Shown: positions 28,642 to 28,816 of the stretch, one piece after another | How positions within the stretch are numbered: position 1 is the first letter of the stretch | How the letters are laid out: every line of letters begins with the position of its first letter | NCBI GenBank assembly: GCA_964459495.1 | Contig: CAYWNK010000047.1 | Coordinates: 1 to 28,816 of the forward strand | Source of the DNA: CAYWNK01 sp964459495 | Lineage (GTDB): Bacteria; Planctomycetota; UBA1135; GCA-002686595 | Direction: 5' to 3' | Length of the DNA: 28,816 nucleotides | Position numbers and translations under genes: made by a program | Notes under the pieces: generated by a model | Seen by the model: the letters and a program-made list of their open reading frames with translations, nothing else | What the model was told of the DNA's origin: nothing | Databases searched by the model: none

Positions 28642-28816
28642 CGGATTGGGTGGGGTTGGAGAGGGGAGGGGTGCAGAGGCCGTCTGACGGGATTGTTGGA
28701 TGTCGGTCCAGCAACCCAGGTCAAGGCACCCTGGCAAGCCATCGACAGGTCGCCCTAAACTACACACCGCTCCCTCCCGCCGCATGCTCTGCGGCCAAGA
28801 CCCGGTGGGTCCCTTC
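28642..28816 (-). promoter_or_regulatory. Upstream region of the transketolase-protease-tsaD run
   Basis: This stretch precedes the transketolase C-terminal subunit gene. On the minus strand it contains GTGTGTAGTTTAGGGC (around 28753-28768), whose TAGTTT or TTTAGG is the best -10-like candidate, giving a leader of roughly 100 bases. No clear Shine-Dalgarno sequence precedes the ATG. Nothing else is recognisable before the window ends. Confidence 0.3.

Noticed and set aside
28642..28785. A 48-residue N-terminal extension of the transketolase C-terminal subunit
   Set aside because: It has no similarity to transketolase or to a targeting signal, and the ATG at 28641 gives the normal length.
1..28816. 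CRISPR arrays, prophage, insertion sequence or transposase genes
   Set aside because: No regularly spaced short direct repeats and no transposase, integrase or phage structural motif were seen in any frame.

Overview
The window is high-GC bacterial chromosome, and I see no phage, plasmid, CRISPR or rRNA/tRNA genes. My best guess for the organism is a member of the Planctomycetota. The basis is the tpiA-secG-yicC-gmk-coaBC-ftsK housekeeping order, scarce Shine-Dalgarno sequences, many GTG/TTG starts, and two secreted proteins that share a C-terminal module I associate with that phylum. No ribosomal RNA or other decisive marker is present, so this is inference.

Layout. Positions 1-16653 are all on the plus strand: tpiA (left end cut off), secG, yicC, gmk, separate coaC and coaB, ftsK, a second FtsK-like membrane protein, rimO, pgsA, pgpA, a HAMP/PP2C-like protein, a MazG-like pyrophosphohydrolase, priA and glsA. 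Neighbours often overlap by 4 bases (GTGA, ATGA, TTGA), which suggests translational coupling. Positions 16654-20905 are looser accessory sequence: a secreted protein, long non-coding stretches with strong inverted repeats, a CDP-glycerol glycerophosphotransferase-like gene facing a small sugar/LPS-kinase-like gene, and three copies of one palindromic repeat. Positions 20906-28641 are all on the minus strand: larB-carA, a second secreted protein, and a run of split transketolase (C-terminal half first), a ctpA-type protease and tsaD.

How the genes fit together. tpiA and the transketolase halves serve central carbon metabolism. SecG serves export. Gmk and CarA serve nucleotide supply. CoaC and CoaB catalyse two consecutive steps of coenzyme A synthesis. 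PgsA and PgpA make phosphatidylglycerol. RimO and TsaD modify ribosomal protein S12 and tRNA. FtsK and PriA handle chromosome segregation and replication restart.

The most interesting locus is 6699-9071, one base after ftsK. It encodes a protein with the FtsK plan (four N-terminal membrane segments, a long acidic/lysine-rich linker, a C-terminal gamma winged helix) but without the ATPase motor. In its gamma domain the residues matching the DNA-reading helix are acidic instead of basic. I read it as a motorless FtsK partner, possibly a regulator or decoy for FtsK or its recombinase partner. The next best leads are the palindromic repeat family around the glycan genes (about 18293-18406, 19809-19913 and 20834-20888) and a SpoIIE-type phosphatase that lacks two predicted metal-binding aspartates.
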